Part shown: positions 25,146 to 32,914 of the stretch, piece by piece
Layout of the letters: each line of letters starts with the position of its first letter
Position numbering within the stretch: the stretch's first letter is position 1
Assembly: GCA_028818775.1 (NCBI GenBank)
Contig: JAPPNE010000017.1
Coordinates: 1-43,470 of the forward strand
DNA from: Deltaproteobacteria bacterium
Lineage (GTDB): Bacteria > Desulfobacterota > Binatia > UBA9968 > JAJDTQ01
Length of the DNA stretch: 43,470 nt
Direction of reading: 5' to 3'
Translations under genes and position numbers: made by a program
The notes under the pieces: generated by a model
Seen by the model: only the letters and a program-made list of their open reading frames with translations
The model's database searches: none
What the model was told of the DNA's origin: nothing

Positions 25146-25946
25146 ATGGTGAGTGACAATCAAGAACGACGGATTCGCGTGGCATCCATCCAGATGGGCA
25201 TGGACGATGGCGGCAAAGCCTCCAACATCCAACGCGCTGCCGCCCTCATCGACGGCGTGGACGGCGCCGACCTGATCCTGCTGCCCGAGATCTGGAACGT
25301 CGGCTATTTCGCCTTCGACGACTACAGCGCCGAGAGCGAGAGGCTGTCCGGCCCCACCGTGTCCATGCTGTGCGAGAAGGCCGCGGCCAAGGGCGTGTAC
25401 CTCTTCGGCGGCAGCATCGTGGAAGAGGACGGCGGCGCGTACTACAACACAAGCGTCTTCATCGACCCCAAGGGCGAGATCATCGGTACCTACCGCAAGA
25501 TCCATCTCTTCGGGTACCAGTCCGAGGAGGCGCGTCTGCTGACGAGGGGGCAGGCGCCCACGGTGGTGGACACCGAGCTGGGCAAGTTCGGGCTGTCCAC
25601 CTGCTACGACTTGCGCTTCCCCGAGTTGTACCGCCAGATGGCCGTCGCCGGAGCCGAGGTCTTCCTCGTGGCGTCGGCCTGGCCGTATCCCCGGCTCGAG
25701 GCCTGGCTTCTGCTGAACCGGGTGCGTGCGCTGGAGAACCAGGTCTACCTGGTTTCCAGCAACTGCACCGGCAGCAACCGGGGCAAAGCTTTCGTCGGGC
25801 ACAGCACGGTGTCCGATCCTTGGGGCACGGCGCTGGCAGCCGGCGGCGACGGCGAATGCGTCGTGCGTGGAGAGATGGACCTGGCGCAGATCCCCAAGAT
25901 TCGCACCACGTTTTCGGCGTTCAATGACAGGGTTCTCATCGACTAG
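25146..25946 (+). CDS. nitrilase-family carbon-nitrogen hydrolase
   Basis: A 266-residue cytoplasmic amidase of the carbon-nitrogen hydrolase superfamily. The catalytic triad is complete: Glu48 in LLPEIWN, Lys118 in YRKIHLF and Cys153 in STCYDLRFPE. The tail has SNCTGSNRGKAFVGHS and the final strands common to omega-amidase (Nit2-like) enzymes, which convert amides such as 2-oxoglutaramate to acids. The start is ATG 25146 (GAGG a few bases upstream; an adjacent GTG is in the same place). It lies in the operon-like run of DUF2848, amidase and cupin. The enzyme class is certain; the amide substrate is unknown. Confidence 0.92.
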   Translation: MVSDNQERRIRVASIQMGMDDGGKASNIQRAAALIDGVDGADLILLPEIWNVGYFAFDDYSAESERLSGPTVSMLCEKAAAKGVYLFGGSIVEEDGGAYYNTSVFIDPKGEIIGTYRKIHLFGYQSEEARLLTRGQAPTVVDTELGKFGLSTCYDLRFPELYRQMAVAGAEVFLVASAWPYPRLEAWLLLNRVRALENQVYLVSSNCTGSNRGKAFVGHSTVSDPWGTALAAGGDGECVVRGEMDLAQIPKIRTTFSAFNDRVLID

Positions 25947-25982
25947 CGAACGAGACTGAAGAGACTGAAGGGAGAAAAATAG

Positions 25983-26336
25983 ATGCCCAAGGAAGAGCGA
26001 GAGTTTTTCAACACCGACACCATCGACTGGCGCCCCGTGGGGGCGGGCTCGGGGGCCACGGCCGAAGGGATCATGGAGAAGATCCTGAGCGAGGACCCGG
26101 ACACGGGCGACTATGCCCGCATGGTCAACTTCCCCGCCGGCGTGGAAACCGACGAGACCGTCGTGCATGATTTCTGGGAAGAGGTCATCATCCTCGAGGG
26201 CAGCCTCATCGACACCCGCCTGAACCAGGAGTTCACCAAGGGCATGTACGGCTGCCGCCCTCCGGGCATGGTGCACGGCCCCTACAAGAGCCCCAACGGC
26301 TGCATCACGTTCGAGTGCCGCTATTACAAGAAATGA
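25983..26336 (+). CDS. small cupin-domain protein, second copy
   Basis: A 117-residue single-domain cupin, homologous to the protein at 11069-11404. Shared features: VHDFWEEVIILEGS as the first cupin motif and KGMYGCRPPGMVHGPY as the second, both at matching distances. The metal ligands (His, Glu, His) are retained. It follows the amidase by 36 bases with GGGAGA before ATG 25983, so it belongs to the operon-like run starting at 23408. Immediately after its stop begins a MITE-like element. Its role may be in an oxidative or isomerising step of the pathway; this is inference from context. Confidence 0.85.
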   Translation: MPKEEREFFNTDTIDWRPVGAGSGATAEGIMEKILSEDPDTGDYARMVNFPAGVETDETVVHDFWEEVIILEGSLIDTRLNQEFTKGMYGCRPPGMVHGPYKSPNGCITFECRYYKK

Positions 26337-26353
26337 CCCTCCGACCGGGCCGC

Positions 26354-26484
26354 CAGGAGCCTGTCCGAGTAATCAGCCCTCGTAGGTCGGATTAGCGAAG
26401 CGTAATCCGACAGCGGAGTCGGGTTGCGCCTTCGGCTAACCCGACCTGCGGGAGAACAGAATCGGTTGCTCGGACAGGCTCCTG
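26354..26484. mobile_element. 131-bp MITE-like element with perfect 16-bp terminal inverted repeats
   Basis: Ends CAGGAGCCTGTCCGAG (26354-26369) and CTCGGACAGGCTCCTG (26469-26484) are exact reverse complements. Inside are two nested hairpins: GTCGGATTA/TAATCCGAC at 26386-26411 and GTCGGGTT/AACCCGAC at 26418-26445. No coding capacity. Structure and size fit a non-autonomous palindromic element; no obvious target-site duplication was established. The right end lies 14 bases before the start of the molybdenum hydroxylase gene. Confidence 0.75.
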
Positions 26485-26498
26485 CGCCCACGGCGACC

Positions 26499-28766
26499 AT
26501 GGCGCAGTTCACCACAGTCGGCCGATCCATCCGCCGCGCCGAAGGGGTGGAGAAGGTCACCGGCAAGGCCCGGTTCACGGCCGACCTTGATTTTCCCGGG
26601 CTGCTGGAGGGCAGGGTTCTCCGCAGCCCGTTCCCTCATGCCCTGATCGAGAGCATCGACGTCCGCGAGGCCGAGGCGCTTCCGGGCGTCCACGGCGTGC
26701 TCACCCGCGAGTCCGTCCGGGACATCGATCCGTACTACGGCCACTGCCTGCGGGACCGGCCGCTCATCGCCACCGACCGCGTGCGCTACGTGGGCGAGCC
26801 GGTGGTAGCGGTGGCGGCCGAGAGCGGTGACCTCGCCGACGAGGCGCTGTCGCTGGTGCGGGTGCGCTACCGCGAGCTTCCGATGGCGGCCACCATGGAC
26901 GAAGCACTGGCGCCGGACGCCCCGGTGCTCCACGACGCCAACGCCCTGGTCGGCGAATACCACGAGATGGCGGCCGTGGAAGAAGAGGCGCCGCGCAACG
27001 TCTGCCACCACGAGCGGTTGGAGGACGGTGACGTGGCCGCGGGCTTCGAGCAGGCCGACGCGGTCTTCGAGGACACCTTCGAGTTCCCGATGATCTGCCA
27101 CTACTCGCTGGAGCCCCACACCGCGGTGGCCCGGTTCGAGGGAGACGAGATCGCGCTCTGGACATCCTCGGCCCACCCGTTCCTCATCCGCGCCGAGATC
27201 GCCCAGATGTTCCGGGTGCCGATGCCCAACGTGCGGGTGACGGTGCCCTACGTGGGCGGCGCCTTCGGCGGCAAGTCCTACTTCAAGATCGAGCCCCTGG
27301 CGGTGGCGCTGGCGCGCACCGCCGGCGGCCGGCCGGTACGGCTGGCCCAGAGCGCCTCCGAGTCCATGCTCACCATCCGGCGCCATTCGGCGCGCTGCCG
27401 GGTCATGACGGGCGTCCTCCGGGACGGCACCGTGGTGGCGCGGGAGGCGCGGTTGCATCTGGACACCGGCGCCTACGCCGACAACGGTCCGCGGGTGGCC
27501 AAACGCGTCGCCACCCGCATCCACGGCCCCTACCGGATTCCAAACTACCGCATCGACGTCTACGCCGTGTACACCAACACCGCGCCCGCGGGCTCCATGC
27601 GCTCCATCGGCGGACCCCAGTCGATCTTCCCGCTGGAGTCGCACATGGACGACATCGCCCGAGGGCTGGAGATCGACCCGTTGGCGTTTCGCCTCAAGAA
27701 CCTGCTGCGCCGCGACGAGCTACTCAAACCGGGGGCCAAGCCCATGGACGCGGACCTGCACATGGACTTGCGCACGGTGGGAGCCATGGTGGGCTGGAAC
27801 GAGGAGCAGGGGGCCCCGGCACACAACCTCGGCATCGCCGTCGGCGTCACCGACTCCGAGGCCATGCCGGTGTCCACCGCCCTCCTGCGCCTTCTGAGCG
27901 ACGGCAGCGTGGTGCTGATGGCCGGCAGCACCGAGGTGGGGCAGGGAGCACGCACGGTCCTGAGCCAGGTGGCGGCCGAGGGCCTTCGCCTGCCGCCGGA
28001 GCGCATCGTCATGCGCGCCACCAACACCGACGTGACGCCGTTCGACCGCTCCACCGGCGCCAGCCGTTCCACCACGGTCATGGGGACCGCGGTGAAGTTT
28101 GCAGCGGAAGACCTTGCCGGGCAGATCCGGAAGGCGGCCGCGGAGGCCATGGGTTGCGAGCCGACCGGCGTGACCCTGGAGAACGGCTGGGCCGAAGCCG
28201 GCGGACAACGCATGGACTACGGCGCGGTGGTGCGGGCGTACTTCGCCATGCCCGGCGGCGAATTCATCGGCCGGGGCTACGTGCGCGCCGGCGGTGGCAT
28301 TCCCAACCAGTTTCCGGTGTTCTGGGAAACCGGCATGGGCGCCGCGGCGGTGACCGTGGACGAAGAGACCGGCGAGGTCCGCGTCCCGCACTACGCCAGC
28401 GTCGCCGACGTGGGCAAGGCCATCAACAGACTCCAGGCAGAAGCCCAGGACGAGGGCGCCGCCGTGATGGGCCTGGGCCACACCCTGTGCGAAAGCCTGC
28501 TCTACGACGGCGGCCAACCCCTCAACCCCAACCTCATCGACTACAAGGTGCCGGGATTCGCAGACATGCCGCGCCGGTTCGAAGTGGCGCTGACCGAGAA
28601 CGCCGACGGCCCCGGCCCCTGGGGCGCCAAGGGCATGGGCGAGTCCGGCATCGTGGCCGTGGCGCCCGCGGTGGCCAACGCCGTCGCACGGGCCACGGGG
28701 GTACGGATTCGTGAGCTGCCGCTTACGCCCGAGCGCGTATGGCGGGCTCTCAACGGCAAGGGTTGA
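26499..28766 (+). CDS. molybdenum hydroxylase large subunit (xanthine dehydrogenase family)
   Basis: A 755-residue molybdopterin-binding subunit of the xanthine/aldehyde dehydrogenase and CO dehydrogenase family. The N-terminal domain starts RRAEGVEKVTGKARFTADLD; molybdopterin contacts include VGGAFGGKSYFK, EVGQGARTV and the segment GAKGMGESGIV with the active-site Glu. Partner FAD and 2Fe-2S subunits are not adjacent, which is unusual since the complex normally needs both. ATG 26499 is chosen by homology, but it lacks a ribosome site because the MITE-like element ends 14 bases upstream; TTG 26466 inside the element has GGGAG before it and stays in frame. A related subunit is on the minus strand at the right edge. 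Confidence 0.9.
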   Translation: MAQFTTVGRSIRRAEGVEKVTGKARFTADLDFPGLLEGRVLRSPFPHALIESIDVREAEALPGVHGVLTRESVRDIDPYYGHCLRDRPLIATDRVRYVGEPVVAVAAESGDLADEALSLVRVRYRELPMAATMDEALAPDAPVLHDANALVGEYHEMAAVEEEAPRNVCHHERLEDGDVAAGFEQADAVFEDTFEFPMICHYSLEPHTAVARFEGDEIALWTSSAHPFLIRAEIAQMFRVPMPNVRVTVPYVGGAFGGKSYFKIEPLAVALARTAGGRPVRLAQSASESMLTIRRHSARCRVMTGVLRDGTVVAREARLHLDTGAYADNGPRVAKRVATRIHGPYRIPNYRIDVYAVYTNTAPAGSMRSIGGPQSIFPLESHMDDIARGLEIDPLAFRLKNLLRRDELLKPGAKPMDADLHMDLRTVGAMVGWNEEQGAPAHNLGIAVGVTDSEAMPVSTALLRLLSDGSVVLMAGSTEVGQGARTVLSQVAAEGLRLPPERIVMRATNTDVTPFDRSTGASRSTTVMGTAVKFAAEDLAGQIRKAAAEAMGCEPTGVTLENGWAEAGGQRMDYGAVVRAYFAMPGGEFIGRGYVRAGGGIPNQFPVFWETGMGAAAVTVDEETGEVRVPHYASVADVGKAINRLQAEAQDEGAAVMGLGHTLCESLLYDGGQPLNPNLIDYKVPGFADMPRRFEVALTENADGPGPWGAKGMGESGIVAVAPAVANAVARATGVRIRELPLTPERVWRALNGKG

Positions 28767-28799
28767 CGGCTTCGACGCCTAGGAGGAAGGAGTGGAACG

Positions 28800-28943
28800 A
28801 TGATGCTGGCGGTTCTGTTGATTCTGGTTGCGCTGCTGGCGCTGGTGGCCGGTTTCCTGGCCGTCACCGACCTGTGGGCGCAGACGTTCAAGGACGGCGC
28901 GAGGTTGTTGGAGGCCGTCAAGAAGTCGAGGAGCGAACCATGA
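28800..28943 (+). CDS. 47-residue single-pass membrane protein
   Basis: A short gene with strong signals: AGGAGGAAGGAGTGG just before ATG 28800, and a stop that overlaps the next start as ATGA (28940-28943). The product is MMLAVLLILVALLALVAGF, one hydrophobic helix, followed by a charged tail FKDGARLLEAVKKSRSEP. I do not recognise a family. Coupling to the flavoenzyme downstream suggests co-production, and the gene has no overlap conflict with the molybdenum hydroxylase stop (28766). It could anchor or regulate a complex at the membrane. Coding is probable; the function is unknown. Confidence 0.65.
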   Translation: MMLAVLLILVALLALVAGFLAVTDLWAQTFKDGARLLEAVKKSRSEP

Positions 28944-29947
28944 AATTCGGAATCCAGCTCAACCCACAGGTCTCCAACGAGAAGCCCCCCGAAACCCTCC
29001 TGCCCACGTTGGCGGAGCAGACCCGCGTGGCCGACGAAGCCGGCTTCGAGGCCATCACCATGGGCCAGCACTACAACATCCCCGGCTTCCAGCGCCTCCA
29101 CCAGGTGCCGCTCCTGGGACGGCTCTGCGCCGAGGCCAAGCGCGCCAGCGTCGGCACCGCCACCACGCTGCTGGGCCTCCACGACCCCGTGGTCATCGCC
29201 AAGGAGCTCGCCACCATCGACGTCATGAACGAGGGCCGCTCCGTCTTTTCCTTCGGCCTCGGCTACCGGCAGCAGGAGTTGGACGCGTTCAATCTCACCA
29301 AGAAACAACGCTTCGACCGTTTCGTGGAGGGCGTGGAGATCGTCCAGCGGCTGTGGACCGAGGAGCACGTCTCGTTTTCGGGAAATGCCTTCGAGCTGAA
29401 GGATGTCACCATCGCCCCACGTCCGCTGCAGAAGCCGCGCCCGCCCGTCTGGATCGCCGCCAACGGCGACAAGGGCGTGCGCCGCGCCGCCCGCATCGGC
29501 GACGGCTGGCTCGTAGGACCCCACTCCGCCATCGAGGAACTGAAGGACCAGACCGCGCTGTTCCGCCAGGCGTGGGCGGATACCGGCAAGCCCGGCAACG
29601 GCGCCCTGGTCATGGTCCGCGAGTGCTTCGTGGCCCCCACCCGCGAAGAGGCCGTCGCCAAGGCCCGCCCCTGCCTCGACCGCCTCTACCGCGACGTTTA
29701 CGTCAAATGGGGCCAGGACGAAGCCATGACCAACCCCGACGAGCTAACTTGGGACTTCGACCGCCTCGCCCGCCACCGCTTCATCCTCGGCTCCCCCGAG
29801 GACTGCATCGAGGAAATCCGCTCCTACAAGGAGTCCCTCAAGCCCGACCTGCTGCTGCTCCGTTTCGACTGGACCCCCGGCCTGGAGCAGAAGGATATCC
29901 TGTCGGCGATGGAGTTGTTCGGGACGGCAGTGCTGCAGCGGGTGTGA
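28940..29947 (+). CDS. LLM class flavin-dependent oxidoreductase, second copy
   Basis: A 335-residue luciferase-like flavoenzyme. The start strand KFGIQLNPQVSNE, the helix VADEAGFEAITMGQHYNIPG, then SVGTATTLLGLHDPVVIAKELATID and GRSVFSFGLGYRQQELDAF mark the family. The C-terminal half has RFILGSPEDCIEEIRSYKE, a typical end. It differs clearly from the protein at 23408, so it is a distinct subfamily. It starts within the stop of a 47-residue membrane protein gene. It is the last gene of the catabolic stretch; the next gene downstream belongs to an AAA+ island and has its own upstream region. Confidence 0.9.
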   Translation: MKFGIQLNPQVSNEKPPETLLPTLAEQTRVADEAGFEAITMGQHYNIPGFQRLHQVPLLGRLCAEAKRASVGTATTLLGLHDPVVIAKELATIDVMNEGRSVFSFGLGYRQQELDAFNLTKKQRFDRFVEGVEIVQRLWTEEHVSFSGNAFELKDVTIAPRPLQKPRPPVWIAANGDKGVRRAARIGDGWLVGPHSAIEELKDQTALFRQAWADTGKPGNGALVMVRECFVAPTREEAVAKARPCLDRLYRDVYVKWGQDEAMTNPDELTWDFDRLARHRFILGSPEDCIEEIRSYKESLKPDLLLLRFDWTPGLEQKDILSAMELFGTAVLQRV

Positions 29948-29989
29948 GAGCCTGGCGCCTCCTCATTTCGAATAATTCTGTGTCAAGGA

Positions 29990-30005
29990 CGGACGAGTAC
30001 GTCCG
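29990..30005. promoter_or_regulatory. inverted repeat upstream of AAA+ gene, candidate operator
   Basis: CGGAC-GAGTAC-GTCCG is an inverted repeat (5-bp arms) in the 118-base gap between the flavoenzyme and the AAA+ gene, which starts at ATG 30066 with GGGGGA upstream. The WYL regulator encoded downstream could bind here; that is inference only. AATAAT at 29971-29976 could be a -10. Confidence 0.35.
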
Positions 30006-30065
30006 AAACTGACGCATGCCTCCGCTAAAGTCTCCCATAGACGTCACAGAAATGGGGGATTTGTC

Positions 30066-32153
30066 ATGTTGCCTTCCTACGAACGCCGTCTCATCTTCTT
30101 CTACTTGTCGAATGTTGTTCCGCACCTCCGTGGCCGCGACGAGGAGGCAAAAAATCTGCTGCTATGGCTCAGTCAACATGAGGACCAACTGGGCCTTCCG
30201 TACCTGCTGAGGGAGGACGACGAGGCTGCGCGCGTGCTGGCGCAAGGGTTGCGAGACCAGGACGTACCCGCACGGGTGTGGCAGCGCGTGGAGGCGGCTT
30301 TGAGAACCGCGCTGGAAGCAACCAGACACGTACGCCCGGATCGGACGGCGAGGCGCCTGCGACATCTCGCAAGGACTACACGTCTTTCCCGGACCGATAC
30401 CGCGATCCTGGAGTTGTTGCTGCACCGCCGCACCGGGTCCCTGGTGGCTCTGATGATCGACGCGCTCTTCGAGGATTTGCACTGGACGAGGAGCGGCGTC
30501 GGAGTGAACAACCCCTTTGTCCCGCGTTTGCTTGGTCTGTCGGCCGCCGCGGTCCATCGCCGCATGGCGCCCGACGCGCCTCTGTTGACATCGGGGCTTG
30601 TATCCATCGACGACGATGGCGACTTGACTCTCATCAACCGGTTGACTCGACTTCACTGGGTTCCGAGGGAGGCCGGCTTCGAGGTGCAACGCCTGCTGCT
30701 TGACGAGGCTGGTCCTGGCGAGCTGCGTTGGTCCGATTTCGACCATGTCGCCGGCGACCGAGACCAACTCGAACGGATCCTGCGCGGGGCGTTACGGAGT
30801 GGCCGGAAGGGCGTCAATGTGCTCGTATATGGACCACCCGGGACGGGCAAGACCGAGTTCTGCAAGACCTTGGCCGCCCGTCTGGAAGCACCCCTGTACG
30901 TGGTGGGAGAATCGGATGCCGCCGGCGGCGAACCTTCTCGCCAGGAGAGGATACAGGAACTCCGGCTGGCTCAACGTTTGCTTGCCGAAGACCGGCGGTC
31001 GATCCTGCTTTTCGATGAGATGGAGGATTTGCTTTCGGGGCAGGGAGAAGTGCTGGCGGCATTGTTTGGGTCGCGTCGGGCTCCCGCGCGTTCGGCAGAG
31101 GGTTCGAAGGTATTCATGAACCGTCTCCTGGAGCAGACTCCGGTGCCGATCCTGTGGACGTCGAACGTCGCCGGGCGGACCAGCCCGGTTCTGTTGCGTC
31201 GCATGATGTTCGCGCTGGAGCTCCGCCAACCCCCGCCCAAGGTCCGAGCGCGGATCTGGGCGCGACAACTCGCACACCATGGGATCGAGGCGACCGAGGA
31301 GGATGCTCACGCCCTTACACGAGAGTTCGACGTGACGCCGGGCGTTGCTTCCGGGGTCACCGCCGCCGCGGGGCTCGGTGGCGGGACGGTCACCGACGTA
31401 CGCCGCGGCGTACGCGGACTCGCACGGGTGCTGTCGGCCGACAAACCGCCGGTTCAACGGCCACCGGACAAGTACGATCCCGCGCTGATCCGCGCCGACG
31501 TGGAACCGGTGCAACTCGCAGACCGTCTCGTCGCATCCGGCGCGCGTCACTTCTCGCTGTCCCTTCAAGGGCCGCCGGGCACCGGAAAGAGCGCATTCGT
31601 TCGGTATCTCGCAGACCGCCTCGGCCTCGAAGTCGTGCAGAAGCGCGCATCCGATCTCATGTCGATGTGGGTCGGTGGAACTGAAGCGAACATCGCCGAA
31701 GCCTTTGCCGAAGCTCGCGACGCCGAAGCCTTCCTGGTCTTCGACGAAGCCGATTCACTGCTGGCCGACCGGCGTCTCGCCGAAAGAAGCTGGGAGGTGA
31801 GCCAAGTGAACGAGATGCTGACCTGGATGGAAAGCCACCCGTTCCCCGTCGCCTTCACGACCAACTTTGGCGAGCGGCTTGACCCGGCGACCCTGAGGCG
31901 CTTTACGTTCAAGATCGCGCTTGACTATCTGTCGCCTGAGCAAGCCATCGATGCATTCTGCGTGTACTTCGATATTGAGCCCGCAGGCGAGATTGCGGAC
32001 TTGCGCGTCCTCACGCCCGGTGATTTTGCCGTCGTGCTGAGGAAGGGGGAGATTCTAGGTTGTCTGAGGGACCCGAAGGCGTTAGCGGAAATGTTGCGGG
32101 CGGAGTGTGAAGCCAAATCAAGCTGCCCACGCGGTATCGGGTTTGCCGTTTAG
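30066..32153 (+). CDS. tandem AAA+ ATPase
   Basis: A 695-residue protein with an uncharacterised helical N-terminal domain (about 1-230) and two AAA+ modules. Module 1: Walker A GPPGTGKT 256-263, Walker B ILLFDEMED near 313-321, sensor-1 Asn in WTSN near 367, and RR at 378-379. Module 2: Walker A GPPGTGKS 502-509, Walker B FLVFDEAD 556-563, sensor-1 TTN near 600, then RRF near 612. Both sites look active, like ring-forming remodelers of the FtsH/spastin-like kind, but no protease or zinc motif follows. The upstream inverted repeat and the WYL regulator nearby place it in a defence- or stress-like island. Composition is less GC-biased in flanking genes. Confidence 0.85.
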   Translation: MLPSYERRLIFFYLSNVVPHLRGRDEEAKNLLLWLSQHEDQLGLPYLLREDDEAARVLAQGLRDQDVPARVWQRVEAALRTALEATRHVRPDRTARRLRHLARTTRLSRTDTAILELLLHRRTGSLVALMIDALFEDLHWTRSGVGVNNPFVPRLLGLSAAAVHRRMAPDAPLLTSGLVSIDDDGDLTLINRLTRLHWVPREAGFEVQRLLLDEAGPGELRWSDFDHVAGDRDQLERILRGALRSGRKGVNVLVYGPPGTGKTEFCKTLAARLEAPLYVVGESDAAGGEPSRQERIQELRLAQRLLAEDRRSILLFDEMEDLLSGQGEVLAALFGSRRAPARSAEGSKVFMNRLLEQTPVPILWTSNVAGRTSPVLLRRMMFALELRQPPPKVRARIWARQLAHHGIEATEEDAHALTREFDVTPGVASGVTAAAGLGGGTVTDVRRGVRGLARVLSADKPPVQRPPDKYDPALIRADVEPVQLADRLVASGARHFSLSLQGPPGTGKSAFVRYLADRLGLEVVQKRASDLMSMWVGGTEANIAEAFAEARDAEAFLVFDEADSLLADRRLAERSWEVSQVNEMLTWMESHPFPVAFTTNFGERLDPATLRRFTFKIALDYLSPEQAIDAFCVYFDIEPAGEIADLRVLTPGDFAVVLRKGEILGCLRDPKALAEMLRAECEAKSSCPRGIGFAV

Positions 32154-32190
32154 GATTTCACCAACGCCTACGAAGGAGGCCCATAAATCC

Positions 32191-32841
32191 ATGCTAAACC
32201 TAAAGAGCAAGAAACCGGAAAGGGTTTCTGCAAGACGTTTCTGTCGTGTGTTTGCGAAACTGTGGAAGGAGGAAGTCGAGCAGAATAGGGAAGCAATTCG
32301 TGAGGCATTCTCGAAAGGCAAGAGTCAGACGACATACATGCTGGCGACGAGTAAAACCCCTTGCGAATGCACGTTCCTCGGACGCTTGTCGGAAAAGCTG
32401 AACTTCACCATGGCTCGAGGATGGTACACGCTGGATGCCGTGTATTATGACAAAAATTCAAGCCTACAGGACCGCCTTGGGAGAAAATATGTGTTTCCAG
32501 CCTGCATGGATGTGATTATCGAGCATGAAAACAACAGAAGGGATGTGGGAACGGAGATGTGGAAACTTCTCATGTGGCGTTCGCCTCTGAAGGTATTGAT
32601 ATTCTACGACAATGACGAAGCCGACAATACTTGGCTAACCGAGAAGCTCAAGAAGCTGTTGGGTTGGTGTACGGAGGTCGACTCAAAGTGGCCGGAGGCG
32701 GACAACACGGAGTACCTCTTTCTGGTAGGAATCCGAACCGCCGTTGAGCCACTGCCGGCCTGGCACTATGCGATCGCAAGCGACGCCGGTTCTTCAAAGA
32801 CGTGGCGAATCAGTAAGCTAAAGCCACTTCCACTTCCTTGA
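32191..32841 (+). CDS. hypothetical protein, possible PD-(D/E)XK-like fold, lower GC
   Basis: A 216-residue protein I do not firmly recognise. Its clearest signal is the strand MDVIIEHENNRRD (Asp107, Glu111, Glu113) followed by TEMWKLLMWRSPLKVLIFYD with Glu122 and Lys125; such an Asp...Glu-x-Glu arrangement resembles PD-(D/E)XK nuclease-like cores seen in hypothetical island proteins, but the classic E-x-K is absent. ATG 32191 has AAGGAGG eleven bases upstream; a frame open from 32107 overlaps the AAA+ gene. Its base composition is clearly richer in A and T than its neighbours, a sign of transfer. It sits between the AAA+ and WYL genes and is probably part of the same module. Confidence 0.6.
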   Translation: MLNLKSKKPERVSARRFCRVFAKLWKEEVEQNREAIREAFSKGKSQTTYMLATSKTPCECTFLGRLSEKLNFTMARGWYTLDAVYYDKNSSLQDRLGRKYVFPACMDVIIEHENNRRDVGTEMWKLLMWRSPLKVLIFYDNDEADNTWLTEKLKKLLGWCTEVDSKWPEADNTEYLFLVGIRTAVEPLPAWHYAIASDAGSSKTWRISKLKPLPLP

Positions 32842-32914
32842 TGCGGTTTCTGCGGTATGGAAAGACGCCGAGCTACGGGAATCGGCTGTAGCGGCGATCA
32901 ACCCTAGCTAGCAC

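Noticed and set aside
24384..26276. 630-codon minus-strand frame opposite DUF2848, amidase and cupin
   Set aside because: His/Glu/Arg-rich shadow translation without domains; the plus strand has three recognisable genes.
26354..26484. CRISPR or tRNA-like structure
   Set aside because: Only inverted, not direct, repeats; no spacer pattern; the hairpins do not give a cloverleaf.
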